Shown: positions 44,531 through 57,078, numbered from the stretch's first letter. The stretch is DNA of 64,000 nt from Magicicada septendecula (GCA_034769895.1 CM068367.1:120441927-120505926), one strand, 5' to 3'. Notes: generated from the letters alone by a model not told the origin. Translations and numbers: made by a program.

Positions 44531-44756
44531 TGTCCTACGGTATATTCTAATTGACATACTTATTGTTCTAATTCCTAATTAGTACATATTTATAGTTTCT
44601 GTGGTCTACAGACGCGTTGATTAGTTGGCTTTTAGAACGGTTAGTAGCCTTACAATACAAGAAATGAGGTATCAAAACAAATCCTTCATAAACCGAATAC
44701 GTTGTGGTGGTTGGGACGGGTAGTGATTTAAATTGGGGGGGGGGGGTCAAATAATA

Positions 44757-45180
44757 CGTAACACCATAGCATATAAATATCTGGGACTAAAAATTACACA
44801 AACTGTACATTGCAATGATGAAATTATAAACAGAACAGGACAAGCACAGGCAGTCACAAGGCAAACTGTATTCTATGGAATTAAAACAGCGTAAAATACA
44901 ACAGATAAGAGTTTATAAAGCCATTACAGAAAGTATAATAACCTATGGTGCCGAACGGTCACATGTTAAACAGGTCATGTATTAAAGCGATGGAAATGGA
45001 TTCACGGAGACGATGTTGTGGTAAAAAGAGATTAGATAGTAAAGATAAGATAAGATAGTTAAAAAAAAAGATAAGTTGGATTAGTAAGATACGCAGGAAT
45101 TCGAGAAGAAATAGCCACTGACATTGATATTATAGAGCCAACAGAAGTAGTACGCTTGAAATGGTTCGGATATATTCAAC
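44757..45180 (+). pseudogene. LINE C-terminal remnant
   Basis: The plus strand reads AYKYLGLKITQTVHCNDEII, then NRTGQAQAVTRQT, and in other frames YKAITESIITYGAERSHV. Near 45090 comes VRYAGIREEIATDIDIIEPT and then VRLKWFGYIQ. The block order (YLG..IT ... EI..R..QA..... L ... TYGAE ... IREEIATDI ... RLKWFGHVQ) is the standard LINE tail. It faces the minus-strand remnant 44030-44530. The LTR-like repeat at 45191 begins just after it. Confidence 0.75.
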
Positions 45181-45190
45181 AACAAAACAT

Positions 45191-45540
45191 AGTGTTGCGA
45201 CGGTCTCCTGATCGTCATATGGTGCAGTGGAAAACACAATACAAGACACCAATGAAGTCACTAATCACCAGCTTTAATTATCTCAATTAAACATTTTGTA
45301 ATCAACATAATAGTCTCTTACAACAAATCAAATAAAAATTGTTCACGCGCAATAATAATGTCTACTAAGAGAGTCCTGCACAAATATAAAACACGTAACA
45401 CTTCGCCACAATACTTGGAACCGCACCGGAATAAATCGCCACTATAACTGAACTAAGCGCCGCTGAAGTCTCGTATTTATACCCCCCTGAGATTCCAGCA
45501 TATTCCATAATACGCGTCTACTAGAAAACACTAGAGCGTA
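45191..45540 (-). repeat. LTR-like dispersed repeat, copy 2
   Basis: It begins TGTTGCGACGGTCTCCTGAT and aligns with 21896-22290. On the minus strand a TATA-like GGTATAAATACGAG (about 45468-45481) precedes the shared part, consistent with an LTR promoter. The outer right border is uncertain; several ACA endings occur between 45525 and 45560. Confidence 0.55.
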
Positions 45541-45712
45541 ATTGAGTGCGGCCTTGAACACAGCGCGCGCTGACCGGTATAGCCTGGAACACTCTCGTTG
45601 CGGACGCGTGACATGTGTCCTTCATCCCAAAGTAGCAGCAATACGTACGGACACACACATTACAGCTGGAATGGCCGACAAACACGTAGAATGTTCTGTA
45701 ATGCCGTACACT

Positions 45713-45812
45713 TTTTCCGCATTACGTAACAATATGTTGTCCGGATACACTCATATGGCATTTTCCGCATTACGTAACAATATGTTGTCCGGATACACTC
45801 ATATGGCATTTT
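45713..45812. repeat. 48-bp tandem duplication
   Basis: Two near-perfect 48-bp units starting TTTTCCGCATTACGTAACAA at 45713 and 45761, with a partial third start at 45809. As 48 is a multiple of 3, a 95-codon plus-strand frame repeats FSALRNNMLSGYTHMA. That frame is otherwise unrecognised. Confidence 0.95.
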
Positions 45813-46079
45813 CTCCTGAAAATACATAACCAAAGAAGGTATCCGAACGGACACCACCGAATAGAAAGAAAGAAGTGAAATGGGAAATACAATTGGGAAA
45901 TACAGATGAAAGAGGCAATGGATAGAAGAGGGTTAAACAAAGCAATATGTTAGGATAAAAGGCAGTGAAAACGCGGACGCGACAGACGGCCACATTGTTG
46001 TTAAAATGTATAAATATGTAAGATAGTTGTACATTAACTCCGTTATATAGTAACCATTGGTTAGTCCTTTCTAATGAAC

Positions 46080-46995
46080 ACGGAGCCTGCATTAAGTACT
46101 ACCGAAAGAAAACACCATAGTGATAGCTTATTTTTCTGAGTTTGTACCATTACGTAGGTTTGTATGTCACGTTTCAGTGTAACAAAGACCAGTGTCAGGT
46201 TCAGTGCACCGAATCTATGAAGACGGAAACTTGAAATAAAAGCTACTCACGGCCGACGTAACCTAGATTTCTATTATAGAATGATCAAGTGTACTCGAGA
46301 AGTAGTGTACTAACAGCTCGTGTTGCAGAAACGAAATGATGAAATGTTAAAATTAAATTCAATGTGTTAAGTTGCTTTTCCTTCTGGTCACCGTCCAAAA
46401 ACAATGGGAGAAAAAATAAGATAATAATAACAATAACAATAATGAAGTCTTTTGTCTCATTCTCATTGTGAATGTTCAATTCGCTTTCATTATTTTCGAC
46501 AGAGACACTGTTAAACTAATTAAAACGCGTTGATCAGTTGTCTTTTAGAATGGTTAGTAGCCTTCGTTAGTGTTTTGTAACGAAAACGGAGTAAACATTA
46601 AATACTAACGAAAGAAAACAGCAATGTGATAGTTCTTCTGAGTTTGTACAATTACGTAGGTTAGGTTTCAGGTGTAACATAGAACAGTCCCGTAATGCGC
46701 GGAATCTGTGAAGGCGGAAACTTGAAATAAAGGGTACTCACAGACAATATAGACTAGACCTCTAATGGAGAGAGGGAAGAGTTTAATAAGAGGTATGTAC
46801 TCGAGAATCAAAGTAGCTCGTGTTGGAAAAACGAAACGTTAAAAATGAAATTCAATATGTTAAGTTCCTTTTCCTTCTGGTCACCGTCCAAAAACAATGG
46901 GGAAAAATGCGAACAATAACAATAATGAAGTATTTCGCCTCATTCTCATTATGAATATTCAATTCGTTTTTATTATTTCCGAAGAAGACTCTGTT
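46080..46995. repeat. ~500-bp diverged direct duplication
   Basis: Copy A (about 46080-46505) and copy B (about 46570-46995) share GGAAACTTGAAATAAA, TACTCGAGAA, AGCTCGTGTTG and CCTTCTGGTCACCGTCCAAA, then AACAATAACAATAATGAAGT and TGTTAAACTAATTA in the same order, with offsets of about 493-506 bp. The linking block GACGCGTTGAT(T/C)AGTTG...TTAGTAGCCTT also occurs at 44612-44650. Confidence 0.85.
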
Positions 46996-49773
46996 AAACT
47001 AATTACAATGGAGGTAATAAAAAGTATCGCCTGTCTCTTAGAAAAACAATGGAGGCAAAAATCCAATCGTTTGGGAGCAAAAAACTTCTAAAGCTGTTTT
47101 GATGACGAAATCTCGAGGTTTCATTATCTTGTCTGCTGGTTTGAGTTAATTCCGATTTTTCGTATTTTTTTTCTTTATTCACTCTCCGAACTGCAACTTC
47201 TGTTAATACATTTTAAATTATATGCAAAGCGATCGGTATTTATTCCGGCAAAATTCAATATTAATAATAATAATAATTTTAACGAAAATAATAAGACATT
47301 GTTTTACTCATTTTTTGCCAATATCAGCGAACCACTAATAAACACTTTTTTTTAATTATACCGAAAGAAAATTAATAAATCAATACGAAAGAAACTTGGC
47401 TCCGTATAACTACCCCATTGTCTCTATTTCAAATGAAGTGTGTGTACCACGCTGCAGCCATCGGTTGAAGTAATTCTTCATTTTGAAACCTTCTCTGGAT
47501 TTAACAGTGACATTCTGGATTTAAAAAATGAGATTCGTGTTTGATAAATATCTGATGTTCCGTTACAGCAAATTAGAAGAACAAATTGAATGAAACTGCT
47601 TCCATAACGTCTCATGTCTGTCTCTGTCTGCCTGTCTACCTACCCCTCTCTCTCTCTCTCACCCCGCCCGTTCTGTTTACCCGTCTGTCTTGCTATCTAT
47701 CGTGTATGTCTTAATAAATAATTCTTTCAATCCTTTACAGTATTTTTTTGCAAAACATTTAATGATTCAGTATATTTTTACACTGGTAAGTATAAAAACG
47801 TTATTTAAATAATTAATGCTGAAATAATAATGATAGAAGTGGTACTAACGAAAACAAGTTATTAAAACAATAAATTAATGATACTCGGAAACATTTAACT
47901 TAAAATATTAATTCCGTGTAAAAGTATCAATACTCATTTCAAAAAAGAACTGACACAATGAGAGATAAATTATTACATTTATAAACAATGTTTTTGTAAT
48001 TTCATTACCGAAAAAAAACATCGAACATACAATAATTCGCGTAAGCCAGCACTGCGTATGTACTTAGTGTGAATCTGTGCGCTTTCAGGATTATGCATAA
48101 TATTTAGTTACCAGGGAAGCGCCGCCTTTCGTTTTTCAAGTGTATTCCATAACGCGTGTGAATTTAGTGTTTTAAACTACATAGTTCACTACGATGGAAT
48201 GTTAATTACTACAGTGGATAATGAATTATTAACAAACACAAGTGAGCTTATTATGAAAACCTGAATACTCGTCAGCTTGAATATTTAATAATTAAACACG
48301 TGGATAATTCAAATACTAATTGCTCATAAGTTTTTAACATTGTTTCTGACAGATTGCGTTCAAATTAGTCGACACAGCTGTCTCGTTTCTCTCCTTCCCT
48401 GTCTGTTTGTCTATTTTACCAGTGATATGATTTACCTCCTGTTCGTCAATAACAACCGACAGCGAGACGTCTGTACACGATCTCGGCTAATTCCAGTCTT
48501 TTTCTCTGTAGCGAGTTTCGACTATTCATAATGTAAATTTTACGATATACATGTTTGGATGAATCAACTGTACCAGACAGTTTTAAAATTTTCGGGTTTC
48601 TGGGAAATTAATTAAGGACAAAACGGTTTTACGTAGAAGCGTCCTAGAGGAGAATTCCGGTCAGGGTACGATTCTTCACGTAGGAGGGCCTTCTTAATGA
48701 AAGTACTCTAGTGACTCAAGACAAGGTTGAAAGCGGGGAGAGTACGTATTAAAAAATGCTAATATAATATTTAATAAATTTGTAAATTTTAAAGTTTCGT
48801 TGGCATTGTTGTACTGCAAAACAAAAATTGGCAATATTTTCAAAAAGGCTATTAATCCTGACGACTACAACGACGGTGCTGCTGCTGCTGCTGATGATGA
48901 TGACAGTAATAATAATTTTAATAAAACGCCTTTACACGGATTCTTAGCTTTTACTTCTTTGCTTTGATTACTTGTTTGACAAATCCTAATCTTCATTCTT
49001 CAACATATATATTTATTTTCACCCCGTCACGGTACACGACAGCGGCTGAATAAATTCCGCGTAGCGATTCTTGTTAGTTCATTCCCCTCATTAACTGTGA
49101 TTCAGCAAATTCTCTCCCACTGTTGTTTACTTGTATTTAACTGACATCAAATCATTACTCGTTCTTTCTTCTTAACTTTCCCGGAGTAAGCAAAATTAAA
49201 GTTTAATATCTATTCCTCCCAGTCAGCAGCCCTATCTACTCTTCTATTTCAAGTCGTAGCGGTATTGCTCTACATCCAAAAATTAAATTTATCTTTGAAA
49301 GGGAGAAATTGCTTTGGCCAAGTACTTTGGTATCTTGACTATGTGATTATATATACATCTTTCTCAACATTATGTGGGTCTGGCGCAATGATGCAACAAG
49401 CTTGGCGGGACATTGTAACAAGGGTGAACAGAGAGGGTGATCGTCGTAGTAGTAATAGTAGTAGTGGTAGTAGTACTAGTATTAACAGAAAGGGGGGGTT
49501 AGGGGATGGACCGGACGTTGATTCAGTCAGAGCCTAATGTAATTATCTTGGCTGTTGCCCCTTGCAGGGGTGGGGAGATCACACACACTAGGATACCGTA
49601 CAAGACATAACGTTTCCGTTGCCATGACGACTGCACATCCAGCTACTATACTTACTTATACTTCTACCCTTAGGGTGTATTACTCAGCACTCAGCACATA
49701 TCTATATACAGAGAAGGAAAAATTATATCCGTAAAGCACGCTCGCGCGCGCGCACACACACGGAGAAGGGGTG

Positions 49774-49853
<80 letters not shown>

Positions 49854-50629
49854 GATACGATGGATGGCAGGGAGAGAGACAACACGATCTGGCATTTGAT
49901 ATGTATAGGTAATTTGATTTCTCCTTTGCTACTGTTGTAGTTGATCTTCTTTTTCTTCTTCTTCTTCATATCATAATGTTCTCCTTACTGAATAAAAAAC
50001 TAATAAAACCAACCAAAATCATAAGTAAAAGAGAAAGGACGTAGTCACGAGCTTAGGACAGCTCTTACTTAAAACGTATCCTACGTACGACGTATCTGAA
50101 TATAAATTGCATTTGTTATCTTTCTTCATTTTTGTCTTTTCAAGGATTCAGTCGGTCTTGGGTTTGTGTTTCCGGTTCGTATATTATGAAATTACGAAAC
50201 ATATATTTTTGAGTCAACGATCAAACATGGCTTACCACGTCGCTGTTTTCCCCTCCGCAAGAGTCGACGGGTATCAGGAGGGTGCTGCAGACATTTGTTA
50301 TTATAAAAAAATGAGATTTTAGTAATCGGGTTTTCAATCGAATCTAACAGGAATCGAAGCCACGGTAACGTGTCAGCAGCCATTTAACTTTACGACTTTT
50401 GTCATCTGTAGTTTACATTTTTGAATACGTAAAATAAGGTTTTGCCGCTTCAGTGATGATGACGCGCGCGCATCTGAAAGTCATGTAACACTTTCTTCTG
50501 CCTTTCCATATCATCAGAGCGACGAATGAGATTGCACTTTTAAAAAAATGGAGTTACAGTGACGCTTTAAACATGGCGGAAGCGTATTTTCATGCAGTTT
50601 TTAACACCAAAAAGCATAATTATCCTAAC
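46996..50629. other. non-coding stretch with GA array, no gene established
   Basis: It includes TAA and GCT/GAT runs (47260-47275, 48876-48905), a short CT run (47647-47660) and the GA array (49775-49848). A 90-codon plus-strand frame at 49265-49537 has an S/G/T-rich tail from a TAG repeat. It is not recognised, though MMQQAWRDIVTRVNREGD looks ordinary enough that an exon cannot be excluded. Confidence 0.5.
49775..49848. repeat. (GA)37 microsatellite
   Basis: Uninterrupted AG/GA array, preceded by CG/CA alternating sequence at 49742-49761. Confidence 0.97.
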
Positions 50630-51020
50630 TAATTGTAATATTTGTAAACACTTGGTAACTCACCGTCTTGTGACTTCTGTAAAACTTTCAATAACTACGC
50701 GTTTCAAGGATAAGTCCTCATCATAAGGTTATATAAAAACACCAGTCCTTCTCGAGAAGTCATCAAAACACCAAAAATTTTTACCAAACATCACAGTTTG
50801 TATGTCATCTAAAAACACATTACTGTAGCACTTCACGCCACGTAGTGACCTGATGCGCACCACTACACGCGATCGACTGCATCACTAGACGACTTCTCCA
50901 GAAGGATTGGTGTTTTTATAACCTAATGATGAGGATTTATCCTTAAAACGCGTAGTTAATTAAAGTTTTAAAGAAGTCACAAGACGGTGAGTAACCAAGT
51001 GTTTACAAATATTACAATTA
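50630..51020. mobile_element. 391-bp foldback MITE with ~130-bp inverted arms
   Basis: The left arm (50630-50761) begins TAATTGTAATATTTGTAAAC. The right arm (50891-51020) is its inverted complement at about 90% identity over the full length, including ACTCACCGTCTTGTGACTTC and CTCATCAT.AGGTTATA. The loop is about 129 bp. The ends abut TA, so a mariner-type TA (or TAA/TTA) target site is possible. There is no coding frame. Confidence 0.92.
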
Positions 51021-51348
51021 AATACTTATACACGTGACTTGGAGACTATAATATAATGAATAATTATGTTACCCAATACGGATAGCCTACAACATAGAAA
51101 TATGGGAATTATAGCCACTGATTATTCTATCGTCACATAATGTTCAATAGTATTTGGATGATCTAAACACCTAATCTGTGAAGCTTTTAGTGAACTTGCA
51201 AATTTGTTCATTAATGTTGACACGTACCTTTTAAATGGCAATTTCACATCAACCTTTCACGTTGCTGCCGATTTAGAGATTTATTCTTAAGTAAGATTCT
51301 GTACGAGCTATCGTATTGAAACGCGATATCATAATATCGTTATTGGGT

Positions 51349-51738
51349 CTTCTTCTTCTTCTTCTTCTTCTTCTTCTTCTTCTTCTTCTTCTTCTTCTTC
51401 TTCTTCTTCTTCTTCTTCTTCTTCTTCTTCTTCTTCTTCTTCTTCTTCTTCTTCTTCTTCTTCTTCTTCTTCTTCTTCTTCTTCTTCTTCTTCTTCTTCT
51501 TCTTCTTCTTCTTCTTCTTCTTCTTCTTCTTCTTCTTCTTCTTCTTCTTCTTCTTCTTCTTCTTCTTCTTCTTCTTCTTCTTCTTCTTCTTCTTCTTCTT
51601 CTTCTTCTTCTTCTTCTTCTTCTTCTTCTTCTTCTTCTTCTTCTTCTTCTTCTTCTTCTTCTTCTTCTTCTTCTTCTTCTTCTTCTTCTTCTTCTTCTTC
51701 TTCTTCTTCTTCTTCTTCTTCTTCTTCTTCTTCTTCTT

Positions 51739-51768
<30 letters not shown>
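51349..51768. repeat. (CTT)140 / (GAA)140 perfect microsatellite, 420 bp
   Basis: Every base from 51349 to 51768 fits the CTT period with no interruption, giving 140 units. The overlapping long open frames (poly-Leu on plus, poly-Lys on minus) are translations of the array, not genes. Long GAA/TTC tracts form intramolecular triplexes and impede replication and transcription. Confidence 0.99.
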
Positions 51769-51769
<1 letters not shown>

Positions 51770-52909
51770 AAGCGACCTAGGCTTTGCCCTTTATCTTTCG
51801 GCTTCATTCGATTCTAATCCTACAATTTACGAGTCTTCCCACGACTCTTGCATGCAAGCTCCCAACAGCGCTCAATTTTGGAAGAAAACCATTCTTCAGA
51901 TCGTCAAGGTAGACAGGCTTTCTTGTTTTTTCTTAGTTTGTAAGGAATTAAAAAAAAGACAAACAAAAAATAACTGGTCCATTTTTGAATATCGTTCTAA
52001 TGAATTCTCTGATTGTTTGAGAATTTTCTTTCCTGTATCTTTATTTGTAATGTATCGACAGCTCACGAGTTGTGGTTGTTAGTAGTTTCACGAAGTTAAA
52101 GGAAAACGTTAGCCGTATGGTTGCAGGACACATACTTGGGCTTTAAATCCGTCTCACTTGTTCCACACGTTTTTCGAAACTTATAACACGTATTAATAAT
52201 ATCTGACAAAGCAACAGACCTTTTAATCCCACCGGAGTATGACAGCTGTTGATTGGCCGTTACGAACTGAGACCCCTTAATTGCAATCCATGGAGTCTGA
52301 AACCCTTAATAAACTTATACAATGTAAATAAGTTAATCAGTTAATCAAATAATATTATTAATGAATCAAAACGCTGCCAATACTTGATATTCTGATCGTC
52401 TGCCGGTGACAATGTCGCAGCCGAAACTTACAAACACGCACTTAGTCATCTGTCATTGGTTGAAAGTATAACGACTCATCAATTAAAAATGTTTATGTAA
52501 ACATCAAACAGAATATTCTATAATCTACCTCAAATAAGTTGACAGAAAAGATACGGATAAATAAACAAAATCTGGATCACAGCTTAGAACGACGCACTAT
52601 AGAACGAATACCCCTGTGCTATTTTAAAGCATTTTCAGTGTCTATAACACGGAATGTAATTATAAATGGTCTACAGATCAAGTTAATTGTAGTAATAAAT
52701 TTGTAATCTTATTACATAGATATATTTTCGTGATATTTCTTGACTGTAGGAAGGTAGTGCTAGTTGATACCTTTAATATCTTGCATTACATCAGATTGGA
52801 GAAAAGTAGAATTCTACCAGTGATGGAAAAAGAAGAATCGCACAAGCAAGAGGAGGATTTTTCAAGAAAAGATCTGTTTTGGCGTCCCTGGACACCAGAA
52901 ACTAATTCA
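51769..52909. other. non-coding stretch, nothing identified
   Basis: No supportable gene. A plus-strand frame at 51852-52082 and another at 52730-52912 have no recognised motif. The second runs into the LINE piece that begins at about 52910. Confidence 0.5.
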
Positions 52910-53190
52910 TAAAAAGTTTCGTTTGGATCATATTATGCACATATGGCTCCGAAACCTAGATCCTTAGGAAATTAGAAAGGAGCTACCTCGAAGCTTTTGA
53001 GATGTGGTGCTGAAGGATGGCCGTAGCATACCGTGGACGGTAAGAGTGACTAATTATGGAGTTCTGAAGAGTTCGGATGAAAGAAGGACTGTTTAAAACC
53101 ACTGCGGAAGGGAGAAGCAGTATAGTTAGTCACCTACAGCGCCATTCTACTGGTTCATCACCCTGATTGAGGGGCGTAATGGATGGGAAG
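52910..53190 (+). pseudogene. LINE C-terminal remnant
   Basis: The plus strand reads KSFVWIILCTYGSETWILRK, then LERSYLEAFEMWC and a stop. It goes on in shifted frames with RMKEGLFKTTAEGRSSIVSH, then LQRHSTG. This matches 'V..VWS..LYGSETWTL.KLE...LEAFEMWCWRR...... EE..L...I..R...W..H.LR'. At least two breaks. The GAA tract at 53302 follows. Confidence 0.75.
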
Positions 53191-53301
53191 ACGGATGAAA
53201 TAAAAGAGAGAAGAAAGTATGTAGTTACTGAGAGACTGTTTTCGGAAGGGAAGAAATTGTAAACCCACTAACCTCTGGGGTTGACAAGAAGAAGGAGGAG
53301 G

Positions 53302-53348
53302 AGAAGAAGAAGAAGAAGAAGAAGAAGAAGAAGAAGAAGAAGAAGAAG

Positions 53349-53378
<30 letters not shown>
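53302..53378. repeat. (GAA)n microsatellite, 77 bp
   Basis: Uninterrupted GAA/AGA units preceded by GGA-rich purines. Opposite strand polarity to 51349-51768. Confidence 0.97.
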
Positions 53379-53381
<3 letters not shown>

Positions 53382-56300
53382 AGAGGAAGAGGAAGGAAAA
53401 GCAGAAGAAGAAGACTGTCTAGTTTACTGTACACATAAAACTTCAGCATAAGGCTTACGCATTTGTGTAAGTTTTTGCCCACTACCAACCTAATATGACA
53501 CAAGTACGACATCGCTAGAAGATTTTGGAATATGAAATTTTCACCAGTATGTAAATAAGTAATTCATCAGTATGTAGTGGAAATCCTTGTAACTTGTAAA
53601 GAAACTTCTAGTACCTTCAAATCTTCATAATGATTCATATCCACGTTGGGCTCGCAACAATAGAACTTTTCTTCTGTCGCTGTCATGTTTACACGTAATA
53701 ATTCGAATATTAATTTGTCTACCATATTATTTAGGAGTTCGAACACAAGACAACTCCGGTCGTCTTCAGTACAACGTTTAGGCCTATCTACCTCGAGGCC
53801 AATGGAAATTCCTTGGGGTACGAGTGTGGTGGGATATCTTGGGCGTAGTACGAAATTTCAAAAGAACTGTCAGAAACGTGCTTGCTTTAGTTTAAACAAT
53901 TTACACGACAGAGAGGAGAAGAAAAATAAGCACAGTGCAAAGAGATTGCAACTCTAAATTTATGGCGTGTTTTCACTGTAACTCGTTGCTGCATTCTATT
54001 TTCTGTCACGCGTAGTTTATTTGACTAGTTCTGTTTTCACATAACCAGCCAGCACGCACGTGCGAGTACACTGGTTGTTTACCGTGTCGGAATTCACGAA
54101 CGCTGTCTGTTTTGTTTAAAACTATCCCTGTTGCATTCTCTCCCCCCACCCCCACTCACTCAGTATCACTAGCACTCTTCCTCTGACTATTTATTGTTTG
54201 TCTGTCACTCTGTTTGTTTTCCACTGTGCACTTTTGAGTTGCATTAATCTCCACCCAACCCTTACCTTTCTTGCATTCTGTGCACACATTCCTTGTGCAC
54301 TGTTGTACTTCTCTCATTTGCTTGGCGTGTTCAAACGTTCGTTGTGTGTCTGTAGACGACTACTGTTTTCTGCCACCTCTTTCGGAGCAACGACCTTTCG
54401 TTCTCTGTGGTGTGAGTGAAGTGTGTGTGCGCGCCCGCACGGGTTGAATTTACCACGTTGAAGGATGGATTGACATAAGTTTATTTATCGCGATGTGCAG
54501 TTCTTGTAACAAACGTTAACACTTAGTAATTCCATACAAGTGTACTGTTCGTTATACTAATCAAAAACAAAATTTAACTTTTTTCTCTAGACCATGAATA
54601 TTGTAACATTACATTTGGCATAGCTTGATATCGTACCAGATTTAATGAAGATCATGGATAAGAAAATTAACAAGAAGAAAAATATCTTTTAAAAATGATA
54701 GTGAAGATGAACAAATAACTGCTTTAGACTGACTTGGACTATAACTGACCGTACCCAAATTAATGTTTAGGTAAAGTGATGCAGAATACCCCGATGATGA
54801 CATGAATTTCAAATAATGACAAGAATAATAATTATAAAGACAGACAGCATTATGTACCATTACTATAAGTAAACAAATTGTTTTATTGAATGTATCAAAA
54901 TATAAAAATAATCAAAATACAAATTGAGGGATAATAGGCCCAAATATACAATATAATGTAAAATAATATATTAGTAAATTGTTAACTGAATGATATAATG
55001 AAATAATATAACAAAACAATTATTATAGATACATGGAAACATGCAACTAATACTGTAAATAATAGTGGACATAATGTTATCAAGAAAATAATGTATAATC
55101 ACATAATAATTGTCAAATGTATAAAAAGAACAGAAAAGTACCTAGTAGGCTACAGCAATGGCTGAACTACCTAGGAAAAATGGAAAAAATAGAAAATCAT
55201 TATTAAATGATTACTTTCCTTTTTATGTTCTTAAAACACGTTTAAAGTTGTGTTGATGTTAGTTATTGTTTTATTAAATAATATATGTATGATATGCCTT
55301 ATGCAGTATGTATGTAACCAGGCATATACAAATTGTTTAATCACAAAATGTGAATTATGTTTTTTTATGGTGTTCCTGTAATAATTATTGTTATATTTTT
55401 AAATGACAATACTAATAGGGTTATAGGGAGTAGTTTTGATGGTAATTGCATAATTAATAGGTGTTACAATAATAGAAAATAGAAATTTAACATGTCAAGA
55501 CCTAGGCCTATAAAAACTTTTGGAATTTTGTAAATTTTAGGAAATACTGTTAGAATTTTATAAAACAAATGTAGTAATATGGATAGGTTTATAGTTAATA
55601 GTATTCACAACAAATATGGAATCGAAATAATCAGTTTTAAGTTATTTAAGAAAAATTCAAATAGCAAAAATGTAACATCAGTATTTCTTAAGCAAAAATA
55701 GGCATGTTTGGTGTCTATATGTCACAAATGTTAAGACCAAAATAATGATGCTATTAGTTTTAAGTTCCCAATCAGTACAAAAAAGATATACTAATTTAAA
55801 AGTTTTGACCTAATTCAGACATTGAAATAATGAATTTGTATGACAGACAATCTGAATCAACCAACCAGATTTCAAGTTTTACCTTAGCAACCGAAAATTC
55901 AGATAAATAAAATGGGACTTCTTTAACAACGGTCATTGAAGACAGACGCGTTAATAAAACGTCTCAGATAATTATATTTAAATAGTGAAAACACATACCA
56001 GACTTTGTAAAACGAATTGAGATAGTCAATACAAAATGTTATAATAACAATAGAACTTCAAGAATTTAATTCAGAAGAATTTAGATCCGGGGAGAAGAAG
56101 CGAAGAAGACTTGGACCCTATCTTCGTCCTGGAAGAATAAAGAAGAGGATCTGGTGAATTTGAACAATTTATTATCTTATGTGACAAAACCAACACTTGT
56201 GTACACGACTATCTAGGAATTAAACAAAATAAAACTACAGACACTATACTACACCAACACTAAAGAACACTCGAAAATAACACCAATTGAGTATTACACC

Positions 56301-56870
56301 TTTTTTGAACACCATAAAAACTTTAACGATAACTAATAAGTATCTAAACTGTTCATAACCTATAATAGTGAGTAACACATACACGACTACCAGTTTGCAC
56401 TATACACCTCAAAACATTGTAATATCCTTATATTGTGAAGTTTGTATTTTGATTTTAGGAGTTGTATTATTTGTTTAACCATAATTCCCGAACCAGATAC
56501 GCCCTGAGATTATTTATTTCATTGAAATAATAACAAAACTGCATCATTCTTTTGGCTTGGTCGACTATAGCACAATATTTTTAGCTACTACCAACTGATG
56601 AATAAAGACGCATAATTTTGTCATAATCTGTAATTACAGTAAAGATAAACGAGAAGTAATTAACCACTACTTCATCAGAATAAAGATCGTTAAAAGGAAT
56701 ATATCTGTTTGGTGTTATCTTTCCATTATTATACTGTTTCAATTAAGAATTACTATAACATAGCACAGCGGACGGAGCAACTGTTGGCAACTCCGAGTGA
56801 CGTCATTGGAACTGGATGCATAGTGGGAGTGAGCGGCAGAATACAACCGTAGAATAATAATTTATCGTTC
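53379..56870. other. AT-rich non-coding stretch, no gene seen
   Basis: From 54,500 to 56,700 the sequence is strongly AT-rich with only short frames. There are no recognised domains, RNAs or repeats beyond short A/T runs. Confidence 0.55.
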
Positions 56871-56920
56871 AACTTATATTTGTTACAAATTGGCGAACCC
56901 AACAGTGGGGCTTGACGTGG
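56870..56920 (+). other. LTR end / primer-binding-site-like junction
   Basis: TTTGTTACAAATTGGCGAAC is followed by CCAACAGTGGGGCTTGACG. An LTR ending in TTACA followed by TGGCG..CCCAAC...GGGGC is the usual 5' junction of insect Gypsy/BEL elements. No gag frame follows and no second LTR was found, so only a remnant is possible. Confidence 0.4.
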
Positions 56921-57078
56921 ATACTCGGGAGACCTTTTTATTTATTATAATTGTTACAATATACAAGCTGCGACCCACTTCTTTTGACTTGCGTAGTACA
57001 ATGACGTAATGTATCAAGGCGCGCGCACATTATGACGCGGCGTTCTTTTGTTAATCGACTGCCATTTTTTTGTTCGAC

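Noticed and set aside
48640..48745. Third copy of the 13424/38808 repeat
   Set aside because: Only scattered words match (TCCTAGAGG, GGTCAGGGT) and the order is not preserved.
49680..49969. Minus-strand frames rich in S/L
   Set aside because: Translation of the GA array.
51316..51807. Two ~155-codon open frames (poly-Leu plus, poly-Lys minus)
   Set aside because: Both are translations of the perfect CTT/GAA array.
53225..53512. Minus-strand frame with poly-F
   Set aside because: Translation of the GAA array.
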